Shown here one piece after another: positions 1 to 7,232 of a DNA stretch of 7,362 bases. The position numbers and the translations under genes were made by a program. Positions within the stretch are counted from its first letter, which is position 1; each line of letters begins with the position of its first letter. Source of the DNA: JBDTMC01 sp039934475. GTDB taxonomy: Bacteria > Acidobacteriota > Terriglobia > Bryobacterales > Bryobacteraceae. The notes below the pieces were generated by a model. That model was not told the DNA's origin. It did no database searches and saw nothing but the letters and a program-made list of their open reading frames with translations. The stretch lies in NCBI GenBank assembly GCA_039934475.1, contig JBDTMC010000397.1, positions 1 through 7,362 on the forward strand, read 5' to 3'.

Positions 1-1023
1 AGTTGGAAAGACGTGTGGCTGAGTGAGGGTTTGACGACGTGGCTGGGGCAGAAGACGGCGGACTTGAGTTTGCCGGAAGAGCGGCGGGGCTTGCGTAGGG
101 CAGCGTCCCGGGAGGGTGCGCTGCGGACCGATGGCGGCGATAAGGCGAGGGCAGTGCGTATGGATTTGCCGACTCGCACCGACATGAAGAAGGTCTATGG
201 CGGGCTGGTCTATAGTAAAGGCGCTTCGTTTGCGGCGATGCTGGAGGGATGGTTGGGCGAGACCGCTTTTCAGCAGAGCGTGCGGCGATACTTGCGAGAG
301 CATGCGTACAAGAACGCGACCACAGCGGATTTTCTGGGTGCGGTGCGAGCAGAGACGGGGCAGGATGTGAGCGCGATGGCGGGGTTATTAGACCGGGTTG
401 GCGCGCCGGAGATTACGGCCGCGGTGGTGTGCGAGGGCGGACGGGCGAAGCTGGCTCTGGAGCAGCACCGGTATGCGCCGGCAGGCCACCCAGGCGACAA
501 GGAACTTCCGTGGACGTTGCCGGTTTGTGCTCGAACGGATGCCGGCACCGATTGTGTAGTGATGGCGGCGGCAACGGCCGAACTGCCTCTGCGGAGTGCC
601 AGAGAGTGTCCGGCGTGGGTGATGCCGAACGCCGGCGGGACAGGTTATTACCGGCTGCGAATGGCTTTGCCCGCGCTGGCGGAGATAGCGCGCGCGGCGG
701 ACCGGCTGACACCGGTGGAGCGGGTAACACTGGCGGGCGACACGGCAGCCATGGTGACGGCGGGAGTGCTACAGGCGGCCGATGCGCTGCCGGTTCTGGA
801 GAGCCTGACGCGCTACGACGAGACGCGCGCGCTGATCGGCGAGGCCGTGGCGGCGATCGGGAGGATTGCTGGCGAGCCGCTGCGAGAGGCTTACGGACGG
901 TATGCGAAGGAGAAGTTCGGAGTGGAAATTTCCGCTGACGCCGCGGGCGCGGATGAGGTGGCATTACCCCCTATCCACGCCGCGGGTCTGCGAAAGTTTC
1001 TGGACGACTACTTACGGAAGTAG
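1..1023 (+). CDS. M1-family zinc aminopeptidase, 3' part (5' end outside window)
   Basis: This is the C-terminal 340 residues of a zinc-dependent aminopeptidase that removes N-terminal residues from peptides. The frame is open from base 1, so the gene starts upstream and the GTG at 13 is not a real start. Residues 4-10 (DVWLSEG) match the M1 block after HEXXH; Glu9 would be the third zinc ligand. Tyr71 in VYSKGA matches the catalytic tyrosine of the YxKG block. A beta-sandwich-like stretch follows (about 130-210), then the NAGGTGYYRL block that opens the ERAP1-like helical domain. The HEXXH motif itself lies off the window. Only about 120 residues follow GYYR, while M1 relatives with this domain usually have well over 200, so the C-terminus looks shortened. 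It runs towards the cytochrome operon and overlaps its last gene by 16 bp; no functional link to the operon is apparent. The family call is firm; substrate is unknown. Confidence 0.9.
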   Translation, partial: SWKDVWLSEGLTTWLGQKTADLSLPEERRGLRRAASREGALRTDGGDKARAVRMDLPTRTDMKKVYGGLVYSKGASFAAMLEGWLGETAFQQSVRRYLREHAYKNATTADFLGAVRAETGQDVSAMAGLLDRVGAPEITAAVVCEGGRAKLALEQHRYAPAGHPGDKELPWTLPVCARTDAGTDCVVMAAATAELPLRSARECPAWVMPNAGGTGYYRLRMALPALAEIARAADRLTPVERVTLAGDTAAMVTAGVLQAADALPVLESLTRYDETRALIGEAVAAIGRIAGEPLREAYGRYAKEKFGVEISADAAGADEVALPPIHAAGLRKFLDDYLRK

Positions 1024-2075
1024 GCGAGGAGATCTGCCATTTCCGTGCCACCGAAACGGGGCCATGAGACTTCCTTGCCTTTCATTTCGGCCAGCATCTT
1101 TGGCCCGTGTTCGGACAGGCCGGAGATGAGACCGAAGGCGCCTTCGGTGGCCGCGGGTGGAGCGGTCTGGTGGCAAGCCGCACATTTCGCCGTGTAGACC
1201 TTCTTACCGCGGTCGGCACTGGCGGGTTCGTCGAAGAACTGCAGCGACCAGACGTAGCCGACGATGCGTTCCATCTCTTCGCGGTTGAGCGCGGGCGGCT
1301 TCTGGAGCATGCTTTGGGCATGATTCCACATGGCGGCGGCGAAATCATTCATACCGCGGGCAGTGGTGTGGCGGGCGAGAGAGTTCGACCCGGTGTGACA
1401 ATCGGCGCAGCCTTTCGCTTCAAACAACTGCTTGCCCGTTTCGGCCGAAGCGGGCGAGAAGGAGGGCGGCAGCTTCTTGGCATTGGGCAGGTTCTGGATG
1501 TAGACGAGGATGTCAGTGAGATTCTGCGCAGTCAATTGCGGCCACTTGCGATTATCCTTGCTGAACTTTTCGTTCATGCCCGGGGCATGATTCCACAGCT
1601 GACGCGACAGATCGATGGGGCTGGAGAGGGAATCCCATTGGGTGACCGGGGGCGCTCCGGCGGTGCCGGGCGAGCTGATTCCGTGACAATCAGAACAGCC
1701 CTTGGCGGCGAAGGCCTGGCGGCCGCGGGCGGCGTCGCCGGGCTTGTCAAAGTAGCGCGCGGCGAAGAAATAGGCGAACAGGTCGGCTACCTGGGCGGAA
1801 GAGATGTTCGGCTTGGCGATGCCGGCGTTTTCCATGGAGTGCCACATGGAGGGCGAATGGTTCCACATGAGACCGGCGAGCTTGGAGGGAGTGAAGTCAC
1901 GGCCGGCTTTGCGGCCAAGATCGGGCGCCATCCGCGCGCCTTGTCCGTTGACGGAGTGGCAACTGACGCAGCGGAGGCTGGTGAACAACTCAGCCCCATT
2001 CCGGGCGTCTCCAGGAATCACGTCTGCCGCCCAAACGGTAGAGGCGCACAGCAACAAAATGGCTATGTCACGCAT
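1008..2075 (-). CDS. periplasmic tetraheme cytochrome c, four tandem cytochrome c domains
   Basis: A 355-residue secreted cytochrome with four CXXCH heme sites at residues 36-40, 127-131, 223-227 and 298-302. The domains are tandem copies of about 75-95 residues, each ending in a motif like DLxAYF or DILVYI. Downstream of each heme lies WNHxxxM (71-77, 161-167, 250-256; degenerate SEHGPKM at 321-327), whose Met is the likely sixth iron ligand, as in class I cytochromes c. A short signal peptide (cleavage near VWA-A, residues 14-17) sends it to the periplasm. ATG at 2075 is preferred over an in-frame GTG at 2090 because AGAAGG lies 6 nt before it and the signal peptide then has normal length. 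It is the last gene of the operon, 11 bp after the barrel gene. A role as a soluble electron carrier between the inner membrane and the MtrA-like protein is inferred. It has no counterpart in the classic mtrCAB core. Confidence 0.93.
   Translation of the reverse strand: MRDIAILLLCASTVWAADVIPGDARNGAELFTSLRCVSCHSVNGQGARMAPDLGRKAGRDFTPSKLAGLMWNHSPSMWHSMENAGIAKPNISSAQVADLFAYFFAARYFDKPGDAARGRQAFAAKGCSDCHGISSPGTAGAPPVTQWDSLSSPIDLSRQLWNHAPGMNEKFSKDNRKWPQLTAQNLTDILVYIQNLPNAKKLPPSFSPASAETGKQLFEAKGCADCHTGSNSLARHTTARGMNDFAAAMWNHAQSMLQKPPALNREEMERIVGYVWSLQFFDEPASADRGKKVYTAKCAACHQTAPPAATEGAFGLISGLSEHGPKMLAEMKGKEVSWPRFGGTEMADLLAYFRK
1131..1148. repeat. 18 bp perfect palindrome inside the tetraheme cytochrome gene
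   Basis: ACCGAAGGCGCCTTCGGT reads the same on both strands, with 9 bp arms and no spacer. It encodes residues around TEGAF in the fourth domain. No T-run follows on either strand, so it is not a standard intrinsic terminator. It may be a protein site, a weak RNA hairpin or chance. Confidence 0.5.
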
Positions 2076-2081
2076 ATAAGA

Positions 2082-2087
2082 CCTTCT
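2082..2087 (-). promoter_or_regulatory. ribosome binding site of the tetraheme cytochrome gene
   Basis: AGAAGG on the minus strand, 6 nt before the ATG at 2075. It overlaps the TGA stop of the barrel gene (2087-2089), which suggests coupled translation. It decides against the GTG at 2090 as start. Confidence 0.7.
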
Positions 2088-4084
2088 CACAGGGTGAACC
2101 GGAATCCCGTAGTGAATAAGTGACTACGGAATCCTTCGTAGATGTAATAGTCCTGAGAAAGACCGTACCACTTCCACTCGGCAAACATGTTGACGTTGCG
2201 GTGAACCGGCAGAATGAAGCGGCCGAGGGGTTGGTAGTAGTTGGTCGGCCGGCTGCCGTTGGAGACAAAGAAGGAACCGCCGAACATGAGGTTGGGCATC
2301 CCGATGCCGGGCTTCAAAGGCGTCAAATTCACGACCGCAGTGCCGGAATGGCCGTAGTCGCGATAGACGGATTGATTGCGGGAAAGGTCAGTGGGGTCGA
2401 GGAAGGAGATATCGGAGCGGATGTGCGAGTGGGTGTACTCGGCAAGAATGCTGACCCGCTTGCCGCCCTTGGGCGTCCAAAAGACACCGGCGGTCTGCTG
2501 GTTGCTGTCGAAGTTGTAGTTCACCGTGGGCGCCGGGTTCTCATTGTTCATCATGGTGGCGTTAGCGGTGACCAGGAGGGAAGGCAGCAACTGATAGCGG
2601 GCGACGGCGCGGAAGCGTTTGTAGTCCTGGAGGCTGGTGCGGAAGTAGGTGCTGATTCCGTTAGAGGCCTCAAATTCGCCGGTGAGGGTGAACTTGTTGC
2701 CGGCGCGGTAAGTGCCGCCGACGAGGCCGACGTGGCGCTTAAGGAGCCCGGCGTCATTGCCTAGAGAGGCGGTGAGGAAGCCAGCGGGGACATTGGCATC
2801 ACCCCATTCGTAACGGTAGCCGCCACGGAAAGTGAAGCGTTTAGTGACGTCGTAGGCCACGTCGACGCGCTGCTGGTAGTAGTTCAGGACGAGGCGGTTG
2901 TTATTCGACAGTAAGTTGGTAAGCTGCGCAGGCGAGGTGGCGAAGAATAACTGCTCAGTAAGTAAGATGCTTGAGGCGTTGTGGAACTGGTTGCTATTGA
3001 AGCTGTAGTAGGTGCGGAGGCGCTGGCCGGGATGGAGTTCCACGCCGATGTTGAAGGTGTTGTGAGGCATGGAGGCCTCGCCTGCGCCGACGAGCGAACT
3101 GCTGTTGTAAAAACGCAGCGCGCTTAGCAGCGCGAAGTTGCCACTGGCGGCTTCGTTGTAGGTGACGTTGGTGCGGGGGCGGCTGTAGAGGAACTGCCCA
3201 CTGACGTTGGCCCACTTAATGCGATTGGAGTTGAAGAGGGCGCGGGTGTAGATGCTGTCACCGGTGATGCCGTAACCCTGCAACGCCTTGGTGAGCTGGA
3301 GGGTCTGGCCGAGGAGGGGGGTAGTGCGGTCGCCGTTCAACGCCTCGGTGGAGAAGACCTGCTGGTTGTCGGTGAAGTCCGTTCCGCCTTGCTCCAGGGT
3401 GATGTGCTCTTTGTCGAACTCAAATCGCACGCCACCGCGGTAGTTGTTCATGTGGTCGTCGATGTCGGTGCGGATGGGATAGTCATTGCTTGTGCCGGTG
3501 ACGAACGGGGTGACACCGCTGCCGTAATCGGAAGCGCGGGAGTAAGAGAAGAACGGGACGATGCGGCGTGAGGGAAAGAGTTCGAGATCGAGCTGCGCCA
3601 TACGCTTGTGGGTGTCGTAGGAACGCTCATTGAAAAAGACTCCCTGAATGGCACGCGGGTCGGCGAACGACGGCAGGAAGTTGAAGTACGAGATGTTGCG
3701 ATAGTCGGCGGTGAAGCGATAGTAGCGCTGCTTTTCGGCGATCACTTTGAGGGTGTTGTACGGGTCGCCGCCCCAGTTGGAGCCGATGACGGTGAGGTTG
3801 TGCCAGAAGTGCTTGCTGGGATCGTCGATGGTGAAGTCGAAGTTTTGGATGCGGAGACCTTCGCCGAGGTTGACGACGCTACGGTAGGTGTTGGCGTCGC
3901 CGCCGGGTCCGGTGCGAAAGCGATACCCGAGTTCGACGGAACCGGTGATGAAGCGCTCCGGTTCGGCTGTCGGGGGTTCTACGGGAGCAGCCGCAGTTTC
4001 GGTTTTGGCCGGTTCGGCCGGTTTTGCCTGATCCTGCGCGGCCAAGGGAGCGAGCACGAAGAGTAATGAGAATATGAGTTTCAT
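2087..4084 (-). CDS. mtrB: MtrB/PioB-type outer-membrane beta-barrel of the electron conduit
   Basis: A 665-residue outer-membrane protein predicted to form the insulating pore around the MtrA-like cytochrome. It has a signal peptide (1-16, cleavage after PLAA), then an Ala/Pro/Glu/Lys-rich tail (about 17-44). From residue 45 to the end there are alternating hydrophobic/polar strands rich in Tyr, Phe, Asn and Arg, ending in FTTGFRFTL, a barrel-type last strand with Leu instead of the usual terminal Phe. The stretch around GGDPYNTLKV followed by RYYRFTADYRNISYFNF resembles early strands of the MtrB/PioB family. Length is close to Shewanella MtrB (about 700). There is no cysteine anywhere, so the N-terminal CXXC of Shewanella MtrB is missing. 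GAGG sits 8 nt before the ATG, overlapping the stop region of the upstream gene, with a 10 bp gap. The barrel call is strong; the MtrB assignment rests mainly on position beside mtrA and mtrC homologues and on size. Confidence 0.85.
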   Translation of the reverse strand: MKLIFSLLFVLAPLAAQDQAKPAEPAKTETAAAPVEPPTAEPERFITGSVELGYRFRTGPGGDANTYRSVVNLGEGLRIQNFDFTIDDPSKHFWHNLTVIGSNWGGDPYNTLKVIAEKQRYYRFTADYRNISYFNFLPSFADPRAIQGVFFNERSYDTHKRMAQLDLELFPSRRIVPFFSYSRASDYGSGVTPFVTGTSNDYPIRTDIDDHMNNYRGGVRFEFDKEHITLEQGGTDFTDNQQVFSTEALNGDRTTPLLGQTLQLTKALQGYGITGDSIYTRALFNSNRIKWANVSGQFLYSRPRTNVTYNEAASGNFALLSALRFYNSSSLVGAGEASMPHNTFNIGVELHPGQRLRTYYSFNSNQFHNASSILLTEQLFFATSPAQLTNLLSNNNRLVLNYYQQRVDVAYDVTKRFTFRGGYRYEWGDANVPAGFLTASLGNDAGLLKRHVGLVGGTYRAGNKFTLTGEFEASNGISTYFRTSLQDYKRFRAVARYQLLPSLLVTANATMMNNENPAPTVNYNFDSNQQTAGVFWTPKGGKRVSILAEYTHSHIRSDISFLDPTDLSRNQSVYRDYGHSGTAVVNLTPLKPGIGMPNLMFGGSFFVSNGSRPTNYYQPLGRFILPVHRNVNMFAEWKWYGLSQDYYIYEGFRSHLFTTGFRFTL

Positions 4085-4094
4085 TGTGGCCGCC

Positions 4095-5162
4095 TCACCT
4101 TGTTAACTTACTGTCCACGTAAGAGCCGTGGATCTTGCTGTGACAGAGGGTGCAGTTCTGGAAGCGCGGACTGCGCAAATCGTGGACAGCGGGCGGCACT
4201 CCGCCAATCGTGCCGGCGGCCTGCGTGGCCGTGTTCGGCAGATTGGAGTGGCATTCCAGACACTGATACATGACCTGCGCGCGGTTGAGCATGCGCGGGT
4301 TGGCGGAGCCATGGGGTTCGTGGCAGGTGGAGCAGCCTTCCAGGCGCACCGGAGCGTGTTCGAAGGTGAACGGGCCGCGCTTGTCGGCGTGACATTTGAA
4401 GCAGCCGGGTTCGTTGGAACTGAAGCTCTGCATGGAGCGCTTGGTCCAACTGCCGTGGGGATTGTGGCAGTCTACGCAGGACATGGCGTTCTGCGTGATG
4501 GGGTGGCTGTGAGGACGCTGGAACTCGGCCCAGGTGGCAGGATGGCACGAGGCGCACAGCTGATTCACTTCGGGGAAGCGTTTGGGCGCTCGGGCCTGGT
4601 TGACGCCGCGGTCCTTCACGTTGGCGGTGAACGGGAGAGGCGTGGCCAACTCGGCTATTGGGGCAAAAGTTTTGGCTGTATGGATGCCGTGGCAGGACGT
4701 GCAGGCTACCTGGTTGCGGGCATGGCTGCCGAAGATACGGCCGGCTTGGGCCGTGGATTGGTTCAAGTGGCAACTGAGGCAGCGCTGGTCAACTTGGCCG
4801 GGGGTAAGGTTCTTATAAGAGATGATGTCGTTGATATCGGCCGATTCGGCGTGTTTGGACCCCGGTCCGTGACAGGATTCGCAAGCCTTGCCTTGCATGC
4901 CGCGCTTGCCGTTGGTTTCGACAATGCGGTGCGGATTTTTAAGCAGCCCCTTGGAGATGTCTTCGTGGCAGGTCTGGCAGGTTTCCGAGCCCACGTATTC
5001 GGCCTTGACCGCAGTCTTAGCCTCAACTTTGGGTTTCTCGGCAGCCTCCGGAGGCTTGGCGTCCTGTCCGGCCACTGCTACGGAAGAGACTATTAGAAGC
5101 AAAAGGACCGGATGGCCCGCTGGGAAGCGGACCATCCGGCGCACACTCGAAGTCAGGATCAT
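4095..5162 (-). CDS. mtrA: DmsE/MtrA-family periplasmic decaheme cytochrome c
   Basis: A 355-residue protein with exactly ten CXXCH sites, beginning at residues 62, 94, 128, 154, 203, 229, 254, 277, 301 and 337. Family hallmarks are NPHG after heme 6, FxHAPV before heme 8, EPHGS after it, and a final CHSKIHGS. Many additional His residues fit bis-His ligation. In Shewanella, MtrA (333 residues) is a heme wire threaded into the MtrB barrel, passing electrons between periplasm and MtrC; the same role is inferred here. The signal peptide has basic residues at 8-12, a Leu/Val core at 19-31 and a cleavage site near AVA-G. A charged, Ala/Pro/Lys/Glu-rich tail (33-54) precedes the first heme. The ATG at 5162 has GAGGGA before it; an internal ATG at 5135 is possible but lacks such a site. 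It lies 26 bp after the MtrC-like gene and 10 bp before the barrel gene. Confidence 0.96.
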   Translation of the reverse strand: MILTSSVRRMVRFPAGHPVLLLLIVSSVAVAGQDAKPPEAAEKPKVEAKTAVKAEYVGSETCQTCHEDISKGLLKNPHRIVETNGKRGMQGKACESCHGPGSKHAESADINDIISYKNLTPGQVDQRCLSCHLNQSTAQAGRIFGSHARNQVACTSCHGIHTAKTFAPIAELATPLPFTANVKDRGVNQARAPKRFPEVNQLCASCHPATWAEFQRPHSHPITQNAMSCVDCHNPHGSWTKRSMQSFSSNEPGCFKCHADKRGPFTFEHAPVRLEGCSTCHEPHGSANPRMLNRAQVMYQCLECHSNLPNTATQAAGTIGGVPPAVHDLRSPRFQNCTLCHSKIHGSYVDSKLTR

Positions 5163-5166
5163 GATT

Positions 5167-5172
5167 TCCCTC
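5167..5172 (-). promoter_or_regulatory. ribosome binding site of the mtrA-like gene
   Basis: GAGGGA on the minus strand, 4 nt before the ATG at 5162 (6 nt if GAGG is taken as the core). It supports this start over the internal ATG at 5135. The 26 bp between the two genes hold no hairpin plus T-run. Confidence 0.6.
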
Positions 5173-5188
5173 GTCGGGGCAGCCTTAA

Positions 5189-7228
5189 TTACTGGGCGTG
5201 AACTTTACTTACGGCGAATTCGGCGTTGGCTCCGTGACAAGCGCCACAGGCTTCGCCGAGGACGCTGGTATTGGTTAGGGCGTGAGAGGCCGCGGCAATC
5301 GTCGTATGGCAGCCGAGGCAAGCGCCGGAGTTTGTGCCAACCGGGCTGATGAGTCCTCGTGTGTCATTCACCAGGGAGAGGTTTTCAAGGAGTTTGCCCT
5401 CGGAACCGCCAACGTGGCAGGCGGAGCAATTGGTGAGTGGCTGCGGATAGCCGACATCGTTGTATTGATTCACCGAGCCGCCGCGACCGTAGACGATGTA
5501 ATCGCGCGTCTGGGAGGGGCCGGAGTGAATGCGGTGGACCATTAGTGCGAGGTCAATGGATTCGGCGGGGCTCTTATCGGCCGGACGGACGCTGGCGTCG
5601 TTCTCGACCGGGTTGTGGCAAAGGACGCACTGCTCGATTTGATTACGGTTGCCGCCGTGGAGGGACAGGAAAGAGTGACAGTTGTTGCAGCTATCGAGGC
5701 TGACCACGGTGCGGCGAGCGACGATGGCGGATCCATCGACGGAGATATTCACCTGCTTGTTGATGGCGGCGTCGCGGACGGTCATCTCCTTCTTGGTGCC
5801 GAGGAGGAGGGTGGCATTGCGGTAGCCTTCGAAGCCGATGGTAAAGGTTCCGGTGGCAGTATCCGGGATCGCGTTGGTGAAGGTATAGGTGTAAGGGCCG
5901 GCTCCGGTGGCTGTGAGACCGTTTTCTGAGACGTAGCCGGTGGTGAAGGCGGTGTAGTCTTTGGTTGAGCCGGCAAGGACGATACCGATACGGGCCATGT
6001 CCGTGAGGTTGATGCGGTTGCCGTACTTGTCCTTAATATCGAAAGTGACGACGGGTTTTTGGCCGGCGGAGTTGTTTTCCACCTTTTGTATTTCGAAGTT
6101 GACGCCGCCGAGGTCGCGGGACTGTTCGGGCACCTGGTGCGCACCTTTAATAGAGGCGTCGAATTCCAGTTCGCCTTCGGGCTGGTGGCAGTTGGCGCAC
6201 TGATTGTCGGAGATCTGGGGGAGGTCGACATGGTTTTCGCCGGTGGCGAAGTTGACGTTGTCGTGGCAGGCTCCGCAAGCGGCGCGGGAGGGGTTGGTGA
6301 GGTAGGCGTCTTTCTGGGCGGCACTATCCTGTCCGTGGCAAGCCTGGCAACGACGAGCGTCGGCCGGGAATCCGACGTCTGAGTAGTCGTTCACGCTCTG
6401 GCCGAAGCCAATGATTTGATAAGGCGTACCGGTCTTGACACTGGGGAGATCGGAGCCCATGTGAATCTTGTGGGCCATCACCTTAAGATCAACGGTGTTG
6501 CCGGTATCAGGATCGGTGCTCTGGGGGGTATGGCAAAGGACGCAAAGTTCCATGGAGCGGCGGGCGCCGCCGTGGAAGGCGAGCTGTTGGTGGCACTTGT
6601 TGCAGGTAGCACTTTGGATAACATCGCGGGTAACGGTGACGGCAGAACCGTTGGGAACGAAGTTGAAAGTAGCGTCGAAGTAATTGGTGCCGAGATCGAA
6701 TTCAGTGAGATTGCGAGAGCCATAGACGCCGATGGTATGGGTGACTGTTGGATCCATATTGGCGGCTTTGGTTTTGAAGGTATACGTGTAGGAGCCGTCG
6801 GCGACCGTGGCGAAAGTTCCGCCGGAATCGGTGCCCGCCTGGACGGCGGTTTGGCTGGTGATGGGACTGGTTTGGCTGCGGGTGGTGTAGGCAATGTACT
6901 GTTTCTGCCCTTGGGGAATGTAGGCCGCGATGAAGCTGACGGATACCGGGCCGGGGGTGACGATGCCGTCGCGATCGAGAGGTTGGCCCTTGGGATCAGC
7001 CAAAGTGAAGCTGGTCTGGACGGTGCCGTCAGGAGCGATGGTGGCACCGGTGATGGTGATCTTTAGACCTGGACGAATGAAATTGGCTGAGGCTTCGTCA
7101 AGGTAGAACGCCTTTTCGGACGAGGTGAATGGACCCGTGGTCTTGCTGATGAGGGCCGCGGAGCCCATCAGGACCACAAGGGCGAGGCAAAGCCGAAACG
7201 CTGTACGGGGCGTGAAACCGAAAGTCAT
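5189..7228 (-). CDS. mtrC: OmcA/MtrC-family decaheme cytochrome c, cell-surface electron transfer
   Basis: A 679-residue decaheme cytochrome with the four-part MtrC layout. A beta domain (about 40-205) precedes five CXXCH sites (from residues 209, 229, 294, 318, 344), then a second beta domain (about 370-505) precedes five more (514, 534, 601, 637, 661). The two halves are internal copies: first to second heme spacing is 20 residues in both, both pairs enclose HGG, and both carry HKIH/HRIH and a DVGF/DVGY block before the third heme. Length is near Shewanella MtrC (671). The family acts as the outer-face terminal of MtrAB, reducing metal oxides, flavins or shuttles. The N-terminus (RTAFRLCLALVVLMGSAALIS) is a signal peptide or anchor without a proper lipobox, unlike Shewanella MtrC/OmcA. 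All cysteines except C14 are in heme motifs. ATG at 7228 is chosen because AGGAGG precedes it; an in-frame TTG at 7294 would add 22 unlikely residues. First gene of the operon. Confidence 0.95.
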   Translation of the reverse strand: MTFGFTPRTAFRLCLALVVLMGSAALISKTTGPFTSSEKAFYLDEASANFIRPGLKITITGATIAPDGTVQTSFTLADPKGQPLDRDGIVTPGPVSVSFIAAYIPQGQKQYIAYTTRSQTSPITSQTAVQAGTDSGGTFATVADGSYTYTFKTKAANMDPTVTHTIGVYGSRNLTEFDLGTNYFDATFNFVPNGSAVTVTRDVIQSATCNKCHQQLAFHGGARRSMELCVLCHTPQSTDPDTGNTVDLKVMAHKIHMGSDLPSVKTGTPYQIIGFGQSVNDYSDVGFPADARRCQACHGQDSAAQKDAYLTNPSRAACGACHDNVNFATGENHVDLPQISDNQCANCHQPEGELEFDASIKGAHQVPEQSRDLGGVNFEIQKVENNSAGQKPVVTFDIKDKYGNRINLTDMARIGIVLAGSTKDYTAFTTGYVSENGLTATGAGPYTYTFTNAIPDTATGTFTIGFEGYRNATLLLGTKKEMTVRDAAINKQVNISVDGSAIVARRTVVSLDSCNNCHSFLSLHGGNRNQIEQCVLCHNPVENDASVRPADKSPAESIDLALMVHRIHSGPSQTRDYIVYGRGGSVNQYNDVGYPQPLTNCSACHVGGSEGKLLENLSLVNDTRGLISPVGTNSGACLGCHTTIAAASHALTNTSVLGEACGACHGANAEFAVSKVHAQ

Positions 7229-7232
7229 GAAC

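Noticed and set aside
413..964. Minus-strand open frame (183 codons) inside the peptidase gene
   Set aside because: Pro/Arg/Ser-rich translation typical of a shadow frame; the peptidase frame has clear M1 motifs.
1107..2123. Long plus-strand open frame (338 codons) opposite the tetraheme cytochrome gene
   Set aside because: It is antisense to a gene with four heme motifs and a signal peptide, and its translation is Gly/Arg/Val-rich without recognisable motifs. Long antisense frames are common in GC-rich DNA.
3119..3134. Small hairpin CGCGCT-tagc-AGCGCG as a terminator
   Set aside because: It lies in the middle of the barrel gene, has only 6 bp arms and no T-run.
4004..4026. Repeated GGCCGGTT as a DNA repeat element
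   Set aside because: It is explained by Ala-Lys-Pro-Ala-Glu-Pro codons in the low-complexity tail of the barrel protein.
4128..5096. Plus-strand open frame (322 codons) opposite the mtrA-like gene
   Set aside because: Shadow frame of a certain decaheme gene; no domain, no supported start.
5163..5188. Possible terminator or promoter between the mtrC-like and mtrA-like genes
   Set aside because: Only 26 bp, no hairpin with T-run and no paired promoter boxes; it holds only the ribosome binding site.
6416..7066. Plus-strand open frame (216 codons) opposite the mtrC-like gene
   Set aside because: Gly/Val/Asp-rich shadow translation of the opposite strand with no known motif.
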